Below are positions 7,363-15,765 of a stretch of DNA of 50,224 bases, piece after piece. The stretch covers positions 1 to 50,224 of the IMG/VR virus record IMGVR_UViG_3300027759_004442, one strand, 5' to 3'. Under the pieces are notes generated by a model. It did not search any database. It saw only the letters and a list, made by a program, of their open reading frames with translations, and was not told the DNA's origin. This stretch comes from a virus. The translations under genes and the position numbers were made by a program. The number at the start of each line of letters is the position of its first letter. Position 1 is the first letter of the stretch.

Positions 7363-7409
7363 TATTTAGCCCACTTTCCACGCTTTACTAACTGTGCAAT
7401 ATACATAAT
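7362..7409 (-). pseudogene. Leftover 3' end of a DUF1599 gene, split off by a homing endonuclease
   Basis: Right after the stop of the GIY-YIG gene (7410), the minus strand reads MYIAQLVKRGKWAK then TAA. The intact DUF1599 gene upstream of the GIY-YIG gene (8235-8597) ends GIIAQIVLRNKWAK then TAA: 9 of 14 residues match, while the nucleotides have diverged. The fragment is therefore the old 3' end of the DUF1599 gene, replaced when the endonuclease gene and its own linked 3' end were inserted. It has no function of its own. Confidence 0.75.
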
Positions 7410-8165
7410 TTACGCTCCTATTATTTCGCATATTAAATTTTTATACCCGCCACGTTTTATATGAAATCTACTGATACCAAGTGTTTGTTCCACATCTTTA
7501 ATACAACCAAACATTTTAATTTCTCCACTTAACACATCTGTTACTTTAACTGACTTTGCTTGCGAATTTTTTGAACCTACGAGGGAACCGTTTTCCTTGA
7601 TAGTTTCTAATCTTTTTTGAATCTCCTCCGCAGTTTTAATTCTTCCGCGGACACTTTCTCCAATCTTGCGCTTAGTATCCTCAGTACACCACGGAATTCC
7701 ATTGGATTTTCTAGTAGAAATTCTTTTATGATGATTAGACTGAAATGTTTCAGATTGTTTAATTCTTTCGGAGTGCATATCTTTCCATTGTTCCGTTATA
7801 TAACTCCTATCTGCTGCATTACGAGTTGAATACATTTTCTTATATACATCAGAATCCTTATCTATAGTTTTACCAGAATTCCAAGCCTTGTTCCCCTTAA
7901 CAGCACCCTGTCCACCGTACGCAAGATTATAAAACTCCGATGATTGATCCGCATTAAAATATCTAACCCAAAATATTTCTCTTTCTCTTAAATGCAATTG
8001 ACTCGCGCAGTGTTCTAATATTTCTTTTTTAAAATTATTATTACCATATTTTTTTATGGCTAGTAAAAGTACTTTACCAGAACCAAGATATCGTGGATTA
8101 TTCTTGGTATCAGAGCCAATATACTTCTTTCCATTTATTAAATTTGTTGTCATATATACTATCAT
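7410..8165 (-). CDS. GIY-YIG homing endonuclease with NUMOD repeats
   Basis: 251 residues from the ATG at 8165, chosen because the GIY-YIG domain starts there (MIVYMTTNLINGKKYIGSD) and a CTATTTATA motif lies 27 bases upstream; an in-frame ATG at 8216 would add 17 residues without homology. Residues 1-90 form the nuclease domain. The middle (about 140-190) is a Lys/Arg-rich NUMOD3-like DNA-binding region (EDTKRKIGESVRGR). The C-terminus is a NUMOD1/HTH-like module (CIKDVEQTLGISRFHI). The gene lies between the DUF1599 gene and a leftover copy of that gene's 3' end, the signature of a homing insertion. It should cut intron-less or HEG-less alleles in co-infecting phages. Confidence 0.88.
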   Translation of the reverse strand: MIVYMTTNLINGKKYIGSDTKNNPRYLGSGKVLLLAIKKYGNNNFKKEILEHCASQLHLREREIFWVRYFNADQSSEFYNLAYGGQGAVKGNKAWNSGKTIDKDSDVYKKMYSTRNAADRSYITEQWKDMHSERIKQSETFQSNHHKRISTRKSNGIPWCTEDTKRKIGESVRGRIKTAEEIQKRLETIKENGSLVGSKNSQAKSVKVTDVLSGEIKMFGCIKDVEQTLGISRFHIKRGGYKNLICEIIGA

Positions 8166-8192
8166 ATGTATCTCGTTGGTTATGGGAACATA

Positions 8193-8201
8193 TATAAATA
8201 G
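8193..8201 (-). promoter_or_regulatory. Candidate late promoter motif CTATTTATA
   Basis: CTATTTATA on the minus strand in the 69-base gap before the GIY-YIG gene, 27 bases from its ATG. Late transcription of homing endonuclease genes is known from T4. Confidence 0.45.
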
Positions 8202-8234
8202 TTGGATGAATGACAAAAATCACCGTTTTAAAAT

Positions 8235-8597
8235 TTATTTTGCCCACTTATTTCTTAATACAATTTGCGCAATGATTCCATATACGGATAGATCTTGATA
8301 AGTATCATTCACTGATTCACCCACTACATCAGGTTTATTAAACATAACAAGTTGTTTTAGCCTAGAAATTTTATCTTGAAGTCTGAACCATAGTCCCATG
8401 AGCGACAATTGTACGTCATCTGGCGTGGATAATGAGGTGCCTACTGCCACATTTCCTGTACCGTAGTTTGAGTTCTTTAAGCAAAACGTTTCATATTGTT
8501 CGTGACAGATTTTCCAGAACTCTTCCGTCATCTGAGGATAGCTTTCTTCTGTTTGTTCAATTACATCGGCATATTTGTATTGATAATCTTTATTCAT
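8235..8597 (-). CDS. DUF1599 (nucleotide-modification-associated domain 1) protein
   Basis: 120 residues. The pattern FCLKNSNYGTGN, then LMGLWFRLQDKISRLKQL, then ES.NDTYQDLSVYGIIAQI matches the all-alpha DUF1599/Nmad1 family. That family is frequent in phages and linked by context to nucleotide or DNA modification; its fold is MazG-like, so nucleotide handling is plausible. The conserved Asp/Lys and ESxxDTxxDL segments are intact. Its last 14 codons are partly duplicated 830 bases downstream, beyond the GIY-YIG gene, so the present 3' end may have arrived with the homing insertion. It lies inside the sugar cluster without an obvious sugar role. Confidence 0.75.
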   Translation of the reverse strand: MNKDYQYKYADVIEQTEESYPQMTEEFWKICHEQYETFCLKNSNYGTGNVAVGTSLSTPDDVQLSLMGLWFRLQDKISRLKQLVMFNKPDVVGESVNDTYQDLSVYGIIAQIVLRNKWAK

Positions 8598-8607
8598 TTT
8601 TATAACC

Positions 8608-9453
8608 CTATAGTTTGTTTATATAATTTTGTAATCTATCAGACGGTGACCAACCCAATCTATCCAGCGCGGAATTATTTTTACGCAAAGTATTTCTATA
8701 GTTACCGTGTTGTTCTGGGAGATATATCTTTCCTACGTCAAATTTATTCTTAAAAAGTTCATACACTTCATTTAAAGAGTAATTTACTCCCATTCCCAGT
8801 TCCCATCCATCTTCGTGTACTTCAGTTGACATGGCAATTTTAATTAGTCCATCAACAATATCATCTACATGTGTAAAATCTCTACGCTGTTCACCGTCGC
8901 CGACAATCGTAATAGGAAGTCCATCACGTACTTGTCTACGCCAAATACCAATAACTGCGGCCCAGTCACCATCAATTATTTCATGTGGACCATATACATT
9001 ATAAAATCTAACAATTTCTATATTAGTTTTATATACTAATTTATACATTTTAGCAATTTCTTCACCAATAAACTTGTACATTGCATATGGAGATTGATAC
9101 GGATTGTGCCACCGTGAAGAAGATCCTGCATATATAACTTTTGTATTTGTCTGTCTTGCCCACTCAAATACAGCTTCGGACCCTTTAGTATTTACACGAA
9201 ATGTCTCTGCAGGATTTTGAAATGATGGTTGAATTCTAGATAGTGCGGCAAAATGAAAACAAATATTAAAGTCACTATCCATTGTATGAATAGTTTCTAT
9301 ATCACCCACATGATAATTAGCATACAACTGCTCATTTTCTGTTCTGCCGCTATCGTAGTTATCTAATGAATGTACTTCGTGTCCATCTACTATCAATCTT
9401 TTAATCAGATTTGTTCCGACAAATCCTGCACCACCAGTAACAAGTATTTTCAT
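8608..9453 (-). CDS. NAD-dependent nucleotide-sugar epimerase/dehydratase
   Basis: 281 residues of the extended SDR family. TGGAGFVG at the N-terminus binds NAD; HFAALSRIQPSF, YAGSSSRW and the catalytic SPYAMYKFIGEE (YxxxK) follow. RRDFTHVDDIV and the C-terminal LGWSPSDRLQNYI are typical of UDP-glucose-4-epimerase-like enzymes. Substrate cannot be told from sequence. It begins 2 bases after the stop of the GDP-fucose-synthase-like gene, so the two act in one transcript. The serine before the catalytic pair (SSS) is conserved. Likely role: 4-epimerisation or dehydration of a UDP-, dTDP- or GDP-sugar. Confidence 0.85.
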   Translation of the reverse strand: MKILVTGGAGFVGTNLIKRLIVDGHEVHSLDNYDSGRTENEQLYANYHVGDIETIHTMDSDFNICFHFAALSRIQPSFQNPAETFRVNTKGSEAVFEWARQTNTKVIYAGSSSRWHNPYQSPYAMYKFIGEEIAKMYKLVYKTNIEIVRFYNVYGPHEIIDGDWAAVIGIWRRQVRDGLPITIVGDGEQRRDFTHVDDIVDGLIKIAMSTEVHEDGWELGMGVNYSLNEVYELFKNKFDVGKIYLPEQHGNYRNTLRKNNSALDRLGWSPSDRLQNYINKL

Positions 9454-9454
9454 A

Positions 9455-10360
9455 TTATTTTCTTGCAGACTCGTAGTTGGAGATGAACCATTCTACAGAT
9501 TCTTTAATAGCATCTTCGAATGGTGTAAACTTAAAATTAGGAAGGTGGCTCATTATGTTGGAATTATCAGATGGTCTGCGATATTGACCTTCGGGCTTTG
9601 TAGTGTCAAACACCACATTTCCCTTAAAGTTAAGTACGTCAACTAGAACATCTACTACGTCACGAATACTAATTTCATCGGAAGTACTCAAGATTATAGG
9701 AACTGGTTCGGTATAATCGGTTAATACGTACTCAACCATTTTAGCTAAATCTTTGGAGAAGATAAACTCCCGTCTAGCCTTACCAGACCCCCACACTACA
9801 AAGTCAGTATTATTACGTTGGGCAAGATATAACTTGTGAATTAACATAGGAATAACATGTCCATGTATCAATGAAAAATTGTCGTTTGGACCATAAATAT
9901 TGGTGGGCACCACTGACGTATAATTAATACCGTACTGCTCACGATATGCATTGATTTGAATATCCGATATTCTTTTTGCGTATGCATATGCGTTATTTGA
10001 ATGGTGGGGTTCACCCAAATGAATTTTATCTACTGTTAATGGATATTCTACATTATCTGGAAACACACACACCGATAAAAAATTCACCAATCGTTTTACT
10101 TTATGAATTCTAGCATACTCAATTATGTTTGTATTTATCATAACGTTGTCGAATAAGTATTCACCCTTATGTGACATATTTCCGCCAACGCCACCGACTT
10201 TTGCCGCACAGTGAACAACATGAGTAGGCGCATGGTTCTCATACATTATATTTACTTTTTGTGGATCTCGTAAATCTATTTCATGACCGATTCTAATATC
10301 GGCATTTAGAGCAGATCCCACCAATCCATACCCGCCGGTAACCAAAACTTTCTTATTCAC
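9455..10360 (-). CDS. GDP-L-fucose synthase-like epimerase/reductase
   Basis: 301 residues. Matches the GDP-4-keto-6-deoxymannose 3,5-epimerase/4-reductase family: VTGGYGLVGSAL, HCAAKVGGVGGN, FLSVCVFP (the catalytic Cys retained, with Ser two positions before), NAYAYAKRISD (YxxxK), PTNIYGPNDNF, HVIPMLIHK with its catalytic His, and VWGSGKARREF. FDTTKPEGQYRR near the C-terminus is also diagnostic. With the Gmd homologue at 27982 it could convert GDP-mannose to GDP-L-fucose or a related 6-deoxysugar. The two genes are about 18 kb apart but in the same cluster and orientation. Confidence 0.85.
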   Translation of the reverse strand: MNKKVLVTGGYGLVGSALNADIRIGHEIDLRDPQKVNIMYENHAPTHVVHCAAKVGGVGGNMSHKGEYLFDNVMINTNIIEYARIHKVKRLVNFLSVCVFPDNVEYPLTVDKIHLGEPHHSNNAYAYAKRISDIQINAYREQYGINYTSVVPTNIYGPNDNFSLIHGHVIPMLIHKLYLAQRNNTDFVVWGSGKARREFIFSKDLAKMVEYVLTDYTEPVPIILSTSDEISIRDVVDVLVDVLNFKGNVVFDTTKPEGQYRRPSDNSNIMSHLPNFKFTPFEDAIKESVEWFISNYESARK

Positions 10361-10361
10361 T

Positions 10362-11630
10362 TTAATAAACCGTTAGTAACTCATAATTAAACTTGGGATT
10401 TACTGCGGTAATTTCTGTGGGCAATACTTTTATATTTTCAATTGATATCATTACACCGTCAAGTTCATATTCACCTCTATCGCTATCTATTAACATATCA
10501 TATAAGTTTTGAAGATTTGAAATAAATGTATTTGTATTAGAAATCTTATTAAAATCTATTGTTACTTTGATGTTATATTCTGTGGGAGTACCCACTTTGA
10601 ATATCTCTTCAAAATTATCAGCACGGAATAAATATTTATAATTTTCCCAATCCTCAGAAGTTACACGAAGTAGCTCGTTGGCAACTAAATGTTCTTTGTT
10701 GTATTGCTCTATTAGATTATTTTTATGTTCTTGTGAGTCAACCCAAATCGTTGTGAAAAACGGTTCTAAGTTATATACTGTTTGTAAGTTATAATTTTTT
10801 ACAACCAAATCAATATCCAATTTAAATAACTTTGTTTCACCATGATTGAAGTTTCCCCACTTTCTGATAAACTTCCTCATTTCTATCGAGTCTGCAACTT
10901 TTTGAAGATTGACACGCTTTTGCGCTTCGGTGTTGTTAGGATCAAACCAGTTGTTTCCTCTGGAACTTACACAAGTAAAATGATATACATTGGCAGAAAA
11001 TGTATAAAGTAGTTCTATTCCAGCGTGAACACATCTTTGCACTAAATCAGAATCTTCTCTAGCGCGACGGAATGCTGTGTCGTCACCGTCTAACATCATC
11101 CAATCATCTTTATAATATGTGTATGGAGCAAAGAAATATTCTACCAGTTCTTCTCTTTTAACTGAATTAGAAAACTTATTCCAAGCTTCCATGTCAAATT
11201 CATCTGGGTGTAGCCCAAAGTTTTTAGTAATAGTCACATTAGATTCACCGTGCAAAGGTGGTTCTACTCTCATAGCACTTAAAAATCTCCCACGTTTCAT
11301 ATGCTTGAGAATATCTGTGTCATAATGAGGGCCGATTACCATGTCACTATGAAGGTGACTTACTATATCATGCTTTGCATATTCTGTTAAAAGAGTTTTG
11401 TTACGTTGATATCCTATTGGCATTGATAACGTGTTGTTAATAATGCACAAATCATGAAATTCTTTCTGTTGTTCTACCAGATAGTCAAGACTGTTTTCAT
11501 TATCGGCATCAATGAAAACAATTATCTGATGGGTTTTGTTGTCAAGATTTGTCTTTAGCGAGTGAAGCAATAACTTAGTATATTCTAAATTATTTACGCC
11601 CATGCTGATTGTAAACGTTATATTTTGCAT
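10362..11630 (-). CDS. Family 2-type glycosyltransferase with an extra C-terminal domain
   Basis: 422 residues. The N-terminal 250 residues are a GT-A fold: FTISMGVNN start, IIVFIDADN, the HSDMV metal-binding acidic motif, and WMMLDGDDTAFRRAREDSDL near the acceptor/base region. The C-terminal 130 residues (YNIKVTIDFNKISN...) are shared with the glycosyltransferase at 20484-21500 but not with ordinary GT2 enzymes. The donor sugar is not predictable. The start overlaps the stop of the epimerase-like gene at 11618 by 13 bases, so expression is coupled. It probably adds one residue of the phage-specified glycan. Confidence 0.8.
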   Translation of the reverse strand: MQNITFTISMGVNNLEYTKLLLHSLKTNLDNKTHQIIVFIDADNENSLDYLVEQQKEFHDLCIINNTLSMPIGYQRNKTLLTEYAKHDIVSHLHSDMVIGPHYDTDILKHMKRGRFLSAMRVEPPLHGESNVTITKNFGLHPDEFDMEAWNKFSNSVKREELVEYFFAPYTYYKDDWMMLDGDDTAFRRAREDSDLVQRCVHAGIELLYTFSANVYHFTCVSSRGNNWFDPNNTEAQKRVNLQKVADSIEMRKFIRKWGNFNHGETKLFKLDIDLVVKNYNLQTVYNLEPFFTTIWVDSQEHKNNLIEQYNKEHLVANELLRVTSEDWENYKYLFRADNFEEIFKVGTPTEYNIKVTIDFNKISNTNTFISNLQNLYDMLIDSDRGEYELDGVMISIENIKVLPTEITAVNPKFNYELLTVY

Positions 11631-12397
11631 AATTTATTATAGACAGAAGTGATACCTTGTTTTAATCCGATATAATCTAATCCAATATCAGTATATCTAC
11701 CGATATAATTAGGTATAATTGTTTCGTGGTCACTAATTTGAATTGAAACTTTATAATCAGATTGATTATTGATAATCTCAGCAATCTCGTATAAAGAATG
11801 TGATGTTGAATACGTACAGTCTACTTCTTTTTTGGGAGAAGCTTCTTCTATATAATAACCTATAACTTTAATAAAGTCAACCATGTAAAAGAAATCCATT
11901 TGTATGTTGTTGTGAATAGTCATGGGTTCTTTATTCTTGTATCTTTTAATATTCGCTTTAATAAATCGTGTATCTAATTCATTTTCATCAAAGGTGGCGT
12001 ATACTCTTACGTTATAAAAACTATCATACATGGACATAGATTTACGGATTATATTTTTACTTAATGCATAAGGTCTATCAGTATACTGTAACTCAGCTCC
12101 AGACCCAATATTAATAAACCTATCGAATTTATTTTTATTAGTAAGTAAATTATAGTACATTTGCAAGTTGTCATCAATCACAGAATAGCTTTCTTCTCTA
12201 AGTCTATGCCCACCAACAATTGCGGTATGTATTACTACATCAAAATGTTTATCTGCGAACCATGCATTTACTTCGGACGAATTCCTTAGATCTACTTCTT
12301 GTCTAGTAAGTAGATATATTGAATACACATCCTTTAATTCTTTATAAATAGACTGTGCAATATAACCATTACCACCTGTTATCAATATATTTTTCAT
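11618..12397 (-). CDS. NAD-dependent epimerase/dehydratase-like protein
   Basis: 259 residues from the ATG at 12397, which overlaps the stop of the TPP-enzyme gene as ATGA; an ATG 9 bases upstream is less favoured. ILITGGNGYIAQSI is the NAD-binding glycine loop, and DRPYALSKNIIRKSM carries the YxxxK pair. The usual catalytic Ser/Thr stretch is GSGAELQY. It is shorter than typical epimerases and diverges in the substrate lobe, with no recognisable NDP-sugar signature. It may be a 4-ketoreductase acting on the product of the neighbouring TPP enzyme, which is what a YerE-type pathway would need; this is inference from position only. Confidence 0.75.
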   Translation of the reverse strand: MKNILITGGNGYIAQSIYKELKDVYSIYLLTRQEVDLRNSSEVNAWFADKHFDVVIHTAIVGGHRLREESYSVIDDNLQMYYNLLTNKNKFDRFINIGSGAELQYTDRPYALSKNIIRKSMSMYDSFYNVRVYATFDENELDTRFIKANIKRYKNKEPMTIHNNIQMDFFYMVDFIKVIGYYIEEASPKKEVDCTYSTSHSLYEIAEIINNQSDYKVSIQISDHETIIPNYIGRYTDIGLDYIGLKQGITSVYNKLCKI

Positions 12398-14121
12398 AGT
12401 ACCCATTGAATGTTTTCTAAAAGGCCAGGAATGAATTTTCCGTTTTCATCAAGTGACGCCATTACTTTTGGTTCATGTACTTCTTCTGGGTCCGTGAATA
12501 CCTCAATAACTGCGGGGCCTTCCATGTTAAAAAATTCAGACAACGTATTATCTAATTCACTATGACTTTTAATACTAAAGTATGGTAAGTCGTATGCTTC
12601 TATAATCTTTTTAAATTCTGGAAATGTTACACCACTTGTCTTATCAGAAGCAACTAGTTTACCCTTAAAGAAAGTTTTTTGGGAAATTTTAATAGACAGA
12701 TACCCATCATTATTCAGTAGTACTAATTTGATTGGTAAATTATAATGCTTCATCGTTTGCAGTTCATGAATGTTTAAATGTAAACTGCCATCTCCTTCAA
12801 TGCATACTATTTTATTATGAATTGCTGCTCCGATTGCCGCCGGCAATCCATATCCCATAGCCGCACAACCAGTGTTAGTTACAAGTCGCTGATTTTTTCT
12901 CAGATTTAAAACTTGCATCGTAGCAACATTTGCTGTACCATCACTGGTTATAATGTGATGGTCATGTGGAATGTGTGCTTCTAACTTTTCCATAAAGTGA
13001 TAATGACTAACATACTTTTCATTTGCACGATGCCTATCTAACACGCGTGGCGACTCGTAAGCGCGGTCACATTGGTCCAACCATTCTTGTGTACTAGTTG
13101 GTAGTTCCTTAGTTAATAATTTTTCCAAGAACTTAGAGGCATCCGATACAACCTTCATATCAGGAAACAATGTAGGTTTATTCAACTCTGCTTCGTCAAT
13201 GTCCACATAAACTCTATATGCATTCTTTGCAAAACTCTTAAAATTATATCCCGTCTGACGAACATATAGTCTAGAACCTATCGTAAGAAGAAAGTCACAT
13301 TCACTCAATAATGTATTTGCGCAAATCTGAGCATGTGTGCCAAATCTACCGTAATAGTGTGGATAGTCGCTGGTAATAATATCATTGCCATTTACAGCAG
13401 ATATCACTGGCACAGAAGTACGATCACATACTTCCTTCATAAGATCCACTCCACCAGACAATCTAATTCCATTGCCCACAACGACCATTGGTTTTTTTGC
13501 AGATTTCCATTTCTCCACAATTAAATCAAGCTGTGTGTCATCAACAGTTGATACATCTATTGATTCCGTGAATCCCACTAAGCTATCTGGGTCTATTATT
13601 GCCGACTGAACATCTAGCGGAATATCTATCCACACTGGTCCTGGCCGGCCAGTCGTTGCCAATTTACATGCCTTCTCTAAATGATAACGAATGTCATTTG
13701 GGTCATTGACTTGAACCGCATATTTAGTCATAGACTCCACCACCTTAATGATATTGAATTCTTGGTCACCAAGTTGACGAAGTGGGAGATTAGTATAATT
13801 GGTACTCATTTCCCGATTAACTTGTCCACTGATGTAGATTACAGGAATAGAATCCAACCAATTAGATAACGTTCCTGTTAACGTATTAGTGCCGCCTGGT
13901 CCACTGGTAACCAAACATGCTCCTAGTCTATTACCCATGCGCGCATATCCTTCGGCGGCCATCGCGGCAGCTTGTTCATGATGGGTTGCAATAAATCCTA
14001 CACCATCTACATTGGTCAAAGAATCAATAAGAAAAATACATCCACCGCCGGAGACAGTAAATACCGTGTCTACGTTATATTGATCTTTTAAAAATTGTAT
14101 AATATAATCAGATAATCTCAT
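12394..14121 (-). CDS. Acetolactate-synthase-like TPP enzyme (YerE-like candidate)
   Basis: 575 residues with all three TPP-enzyme domains. THHEQAAAMAAEGYAR holds the catalytic glutamate in the N-terminal pyrimidine domain. The central domain has the FAD/ADP-like fold (PMVVVGNGIRLSGG). The C-terminal domain has the GDGSLHLNIHELQTM...NNDGY Mg-TPP motif. Relatives make acetolactate. In LPS clusters a relative (YerE of Yersinia) transfers a two-carbon unit from pyruvate to CDP-4-keto-3,6-dideoxyglucose to make a branched sugar. An RfbH-type 3-dehydrase is present at 24571, so that reaction is possible here. Overlaps of 4 and 14 bases couple it to its neighbours. A plain metabolic AHAS is unlikely in this setting. 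Confidence 0.85.
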   Translation of the reverse strand: MRLSDYIIQFLKDQYNVDTVFTVSGGGCIFLIDSLTNVDGVGFIATHHEQAAAMAAEGYARMGNRLGACLVTSGPGGTNTLTGTLSNWLDSIPVIYISGQVNREMSTNYTNLPLRQLGDQEFNIIKVVESMTKYAVQVNDPNDIRYHLEKACKLATTGRPGPVWIDIPLDVQSAIIDPDSLVGFTESIDVSTVDDTQLDLIVEKWKSAKKPMVVVGNGIRLSGGVDLMKEVCDRTSVPVISAVNGNDIITSDYPHYYGRFGTHAQICANTLLSECDFLLTIGSRLYVRQTGYNFKSFAKNAYRVYVDIDEAELNKPTLFPDMKVVSDASKFLEKLLTKELPTSTQEWLDQCDRAYESPRVLDRHRANEKYVSHYHFMEKLEAHIPHDHHIITSDGTANVATMQVLNLRKNQRLVTNTGCAAMGYGLPAAIGAAIHNKIVCIEGDGSLHLNIHELQTMKHYNLPIKLVLLNNDGYLSIKISQKTFFKGKLVASDKTSGVTFPEFKKIIEAYDLPYFSIKSHSELDNTLSEFFNMEGPAVIEVFTDPEEVHEPKVMASLDENGKFIPGLLENIQWVL

Positions 14122-15145
14122 TGTTGTTTACTAGCTGGAAGGTGTTATGTAAAACCGCTTCAATAAAAGAAACGTCATCAATAGAATATACCATAGGTGC
14201 GTCAGAAATCAAGATGTCTACAATCTTATCTGTAGTTTTTTTGTCTTGTTTTATTGCTTCTAGTATTTCAGATAAATCAAACCATTGTTTCTCAAGAGTT
14301 ATGGCGTGCAACATCTCTTGTGCATATTTTATGATTAAATTAATATTAGAAACTTTCAATCCCATTTTTTGCGAAAGAAGACACGATGCAACACACCCAA
14401 TAATAACTCCAATTCCATGCGGTATTTTATTGTTAGACGTAAACTCTAAAGCGTGACCAAATGTATGACCAAAATTAAGGAACTTTCTTTCTTTTACGTC
14501 AAATTCGTCTAGGTCAATAATACTTTTTTTGTACATCAACCCATTAAAAATGGTATGATTTATATTTGATTTATCTAATGCTAAATGAAAATCATTCATT
14601 TGATCTGTTAATATATGAAATTTAAATATCTCACCCATTCCACTGATGTATTCTTCTTCCTGTAATGTAACCAAAAACTCTGTAAAAATCAAGGTGCGTT
14701 TTGGAGGATAGAATGTCCCGAGAACATTTTTCTTTTTATTAAAGTTTATTGAGGTTTTCCCACCGATACAACTGTCCACCTGCGATAATAAAGTGGTTGG
14801 AACTAAAATATATTTAATTCCACGGTGGTATACAGAACAGCAGAATCCAATCAAATCTTGGAGAATTCCTCCACCAATTACTAAGATGGTGGAATTCGAT
14901 TTAACGCCGAGGTCCATCATTTTTTGTAAAATAATTAAAGACATCTCATATGTTTTATTAGATTCTATACATTCTACAACTACATTTTTTTCTCTGTATA
15001 ACGAGGGATATAATTTTTGAACCTTTTGGTCAATGAATACAAATGTGTTCGCTTCATCTATATGTGATTCAATCTCTGAGATTGCGTCTACAAACTCAAC
15101 TGTGTAATTACCCAATACAGAATTTAATGAAATTATCTTGTGCAA
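14108..15145 (-). CDS. Dehydroquinate-synthase-like sugar phosphate cyclase
   Basis: 345 residues of the sugar phosphate cyclase superfamily. GGGILQDLIGF (NAD site), PTTLLSQVDSCIGGKTSIN, GMGEIFKFHIL with the metal-binding Glu, NFGHTFGHALE and IPHGIGVIIG supply the Zn ligands and catalytic Lys/Asn/His residues. Such enzymes cyclise DAHP (AroB), sedoheptulose-7-phosphate (valiolone synthases) or glucose-6-phosphate (2-deoxy-scyllo-inosose synthase). The metal site is complete, so it should be active; substrate cannot be told. Its neighbours (TPP enzymes, SDR, aldolase) are not shikimate genes, so a cyclitol or other carbocyclic sugar precursor is more likely than dehydroquinate. It overlaps both neighbours by 13-14 bases. 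Confidence 0.85.
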   Translation of the reverse strand: MHKIISLNSVLGNYTVEFVDAISEIESHIDEANTFVFIDQKVQKLYPSLYREKNVVVECIESNKTYEMSLIILQKMMDLGVKSNSTILVIGGGILQDLIGFCCSVYHRGIKYILVPTTLLSQVDSCIGGKTSINFNKKKNVLGTFYPPKRTLIFTEFLVTLQEEEYISGMGEIFKFHILTDQMNDFHLALDKSNINHTIFNGLMYKKSIIDLDEFDVKERKFLNFGHTFGHALEFTSNNKIPHGIGVIIGCVASCLLSQKMGLKVSNINLIIKYAQEMLHAITLEKQWFDLSEILEAIKQDKKTTDKIVDILISDAPMVYSIDDVSFIEAVLHNTFQLVNNNEII

Positions 15146-15765
15146 GAAAAACCTCCATCTATTATAATATTTTGACCACTTATGTAAGTGTTATCAACGG
15201 TTAAGAAATATGCAAGCGTGGCAATTTCTGCGGGGGTTCCCAACCGCCCAAGTGGAACATTAGACACTGTCTGTTTTAAATCTTCTGGTGTATTATTTTT
15301 ATAGGTTAGTTGTGTACCAATAAAGCCAGGAGATAGTGTGTTAGCAAGTACATTATATTGAGCGTATTCTGCGGTTATAGACCTAGATAATGCATCTAAT
15401 GCAGCTTTACTAGCAGAATATGCGGATCTATTTTTCTTCGTTTGCTCAACCCATATACTTCCAATATTAAGTATACGTCCATACTTTCTTTCTTTCATAT
15501 ATGGTAAACAGTTCTGTATGATGCGAAGAGGTGCTAGATAATTAACCGTCATCACATCAATATCAGTAACTTCGGTTATGGGCAGTATCGGATTAATACC
15601 AGCATTATTAATTACAATATCATAATCAGTGTCAATAAGAGTAATATCTTTTGTCAAATCTAATTTCGCCCTCGTAGGAGCATCAACAATATGGCCATTA
15701 GATTTAAACAACTCGACTATATTCAATCCAATACCACCAGTACCACCCGTAACCAATACTTTCAT
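15133..15765 (-). CDS. Short-chain dehydrogenase/reductase
   Basis: 210 residues, classical SDR. TGGTGGIGLNI binds NAD(P), INNAGINP is the NNAG motif, NIGSIW has the catalytic Ser and YSASKAALDALSR the YxxxK pair; LSPGFIGTQLT and the C-terminal ISGQNIIIDGG are typical of FabG-like reductases. It is slightly short for the family (usually about 245) because the segment between the first strand and NNAG is reduced. It overlaps the cyclase gene by 13 bases and the aldolase gene by one base, so it probably reduces or oxidises an intermediate of that route. Confidence 0.88.
   Translation of the reverse strand: MKVLVTGGTGGIGLNIVELFKSNGHIVDAPTRAKLDLTKDITLIDTDYDIVINNAGINPILPITEVTDIDVMTVNYLAPLRIIQNCLPYMKERKYGRILNIGSIWVEQTKKNRSAYSASKAALDALSRSITAEYAQYNVLANTLSPGFIGTQLTYKNNTPEDLKQTVSNVPLGRLGTPAEIATLAYFLTVDNTYISGQNIIIDGGFSCTR

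Noticed and set aside
12333-12340. A further late-type motif TATTTATA
   Set aside because: It lies inside the coding part of the epimerase-like gene (11618-12397), not in a gap, and is expected by chance in AT-rich DNA.
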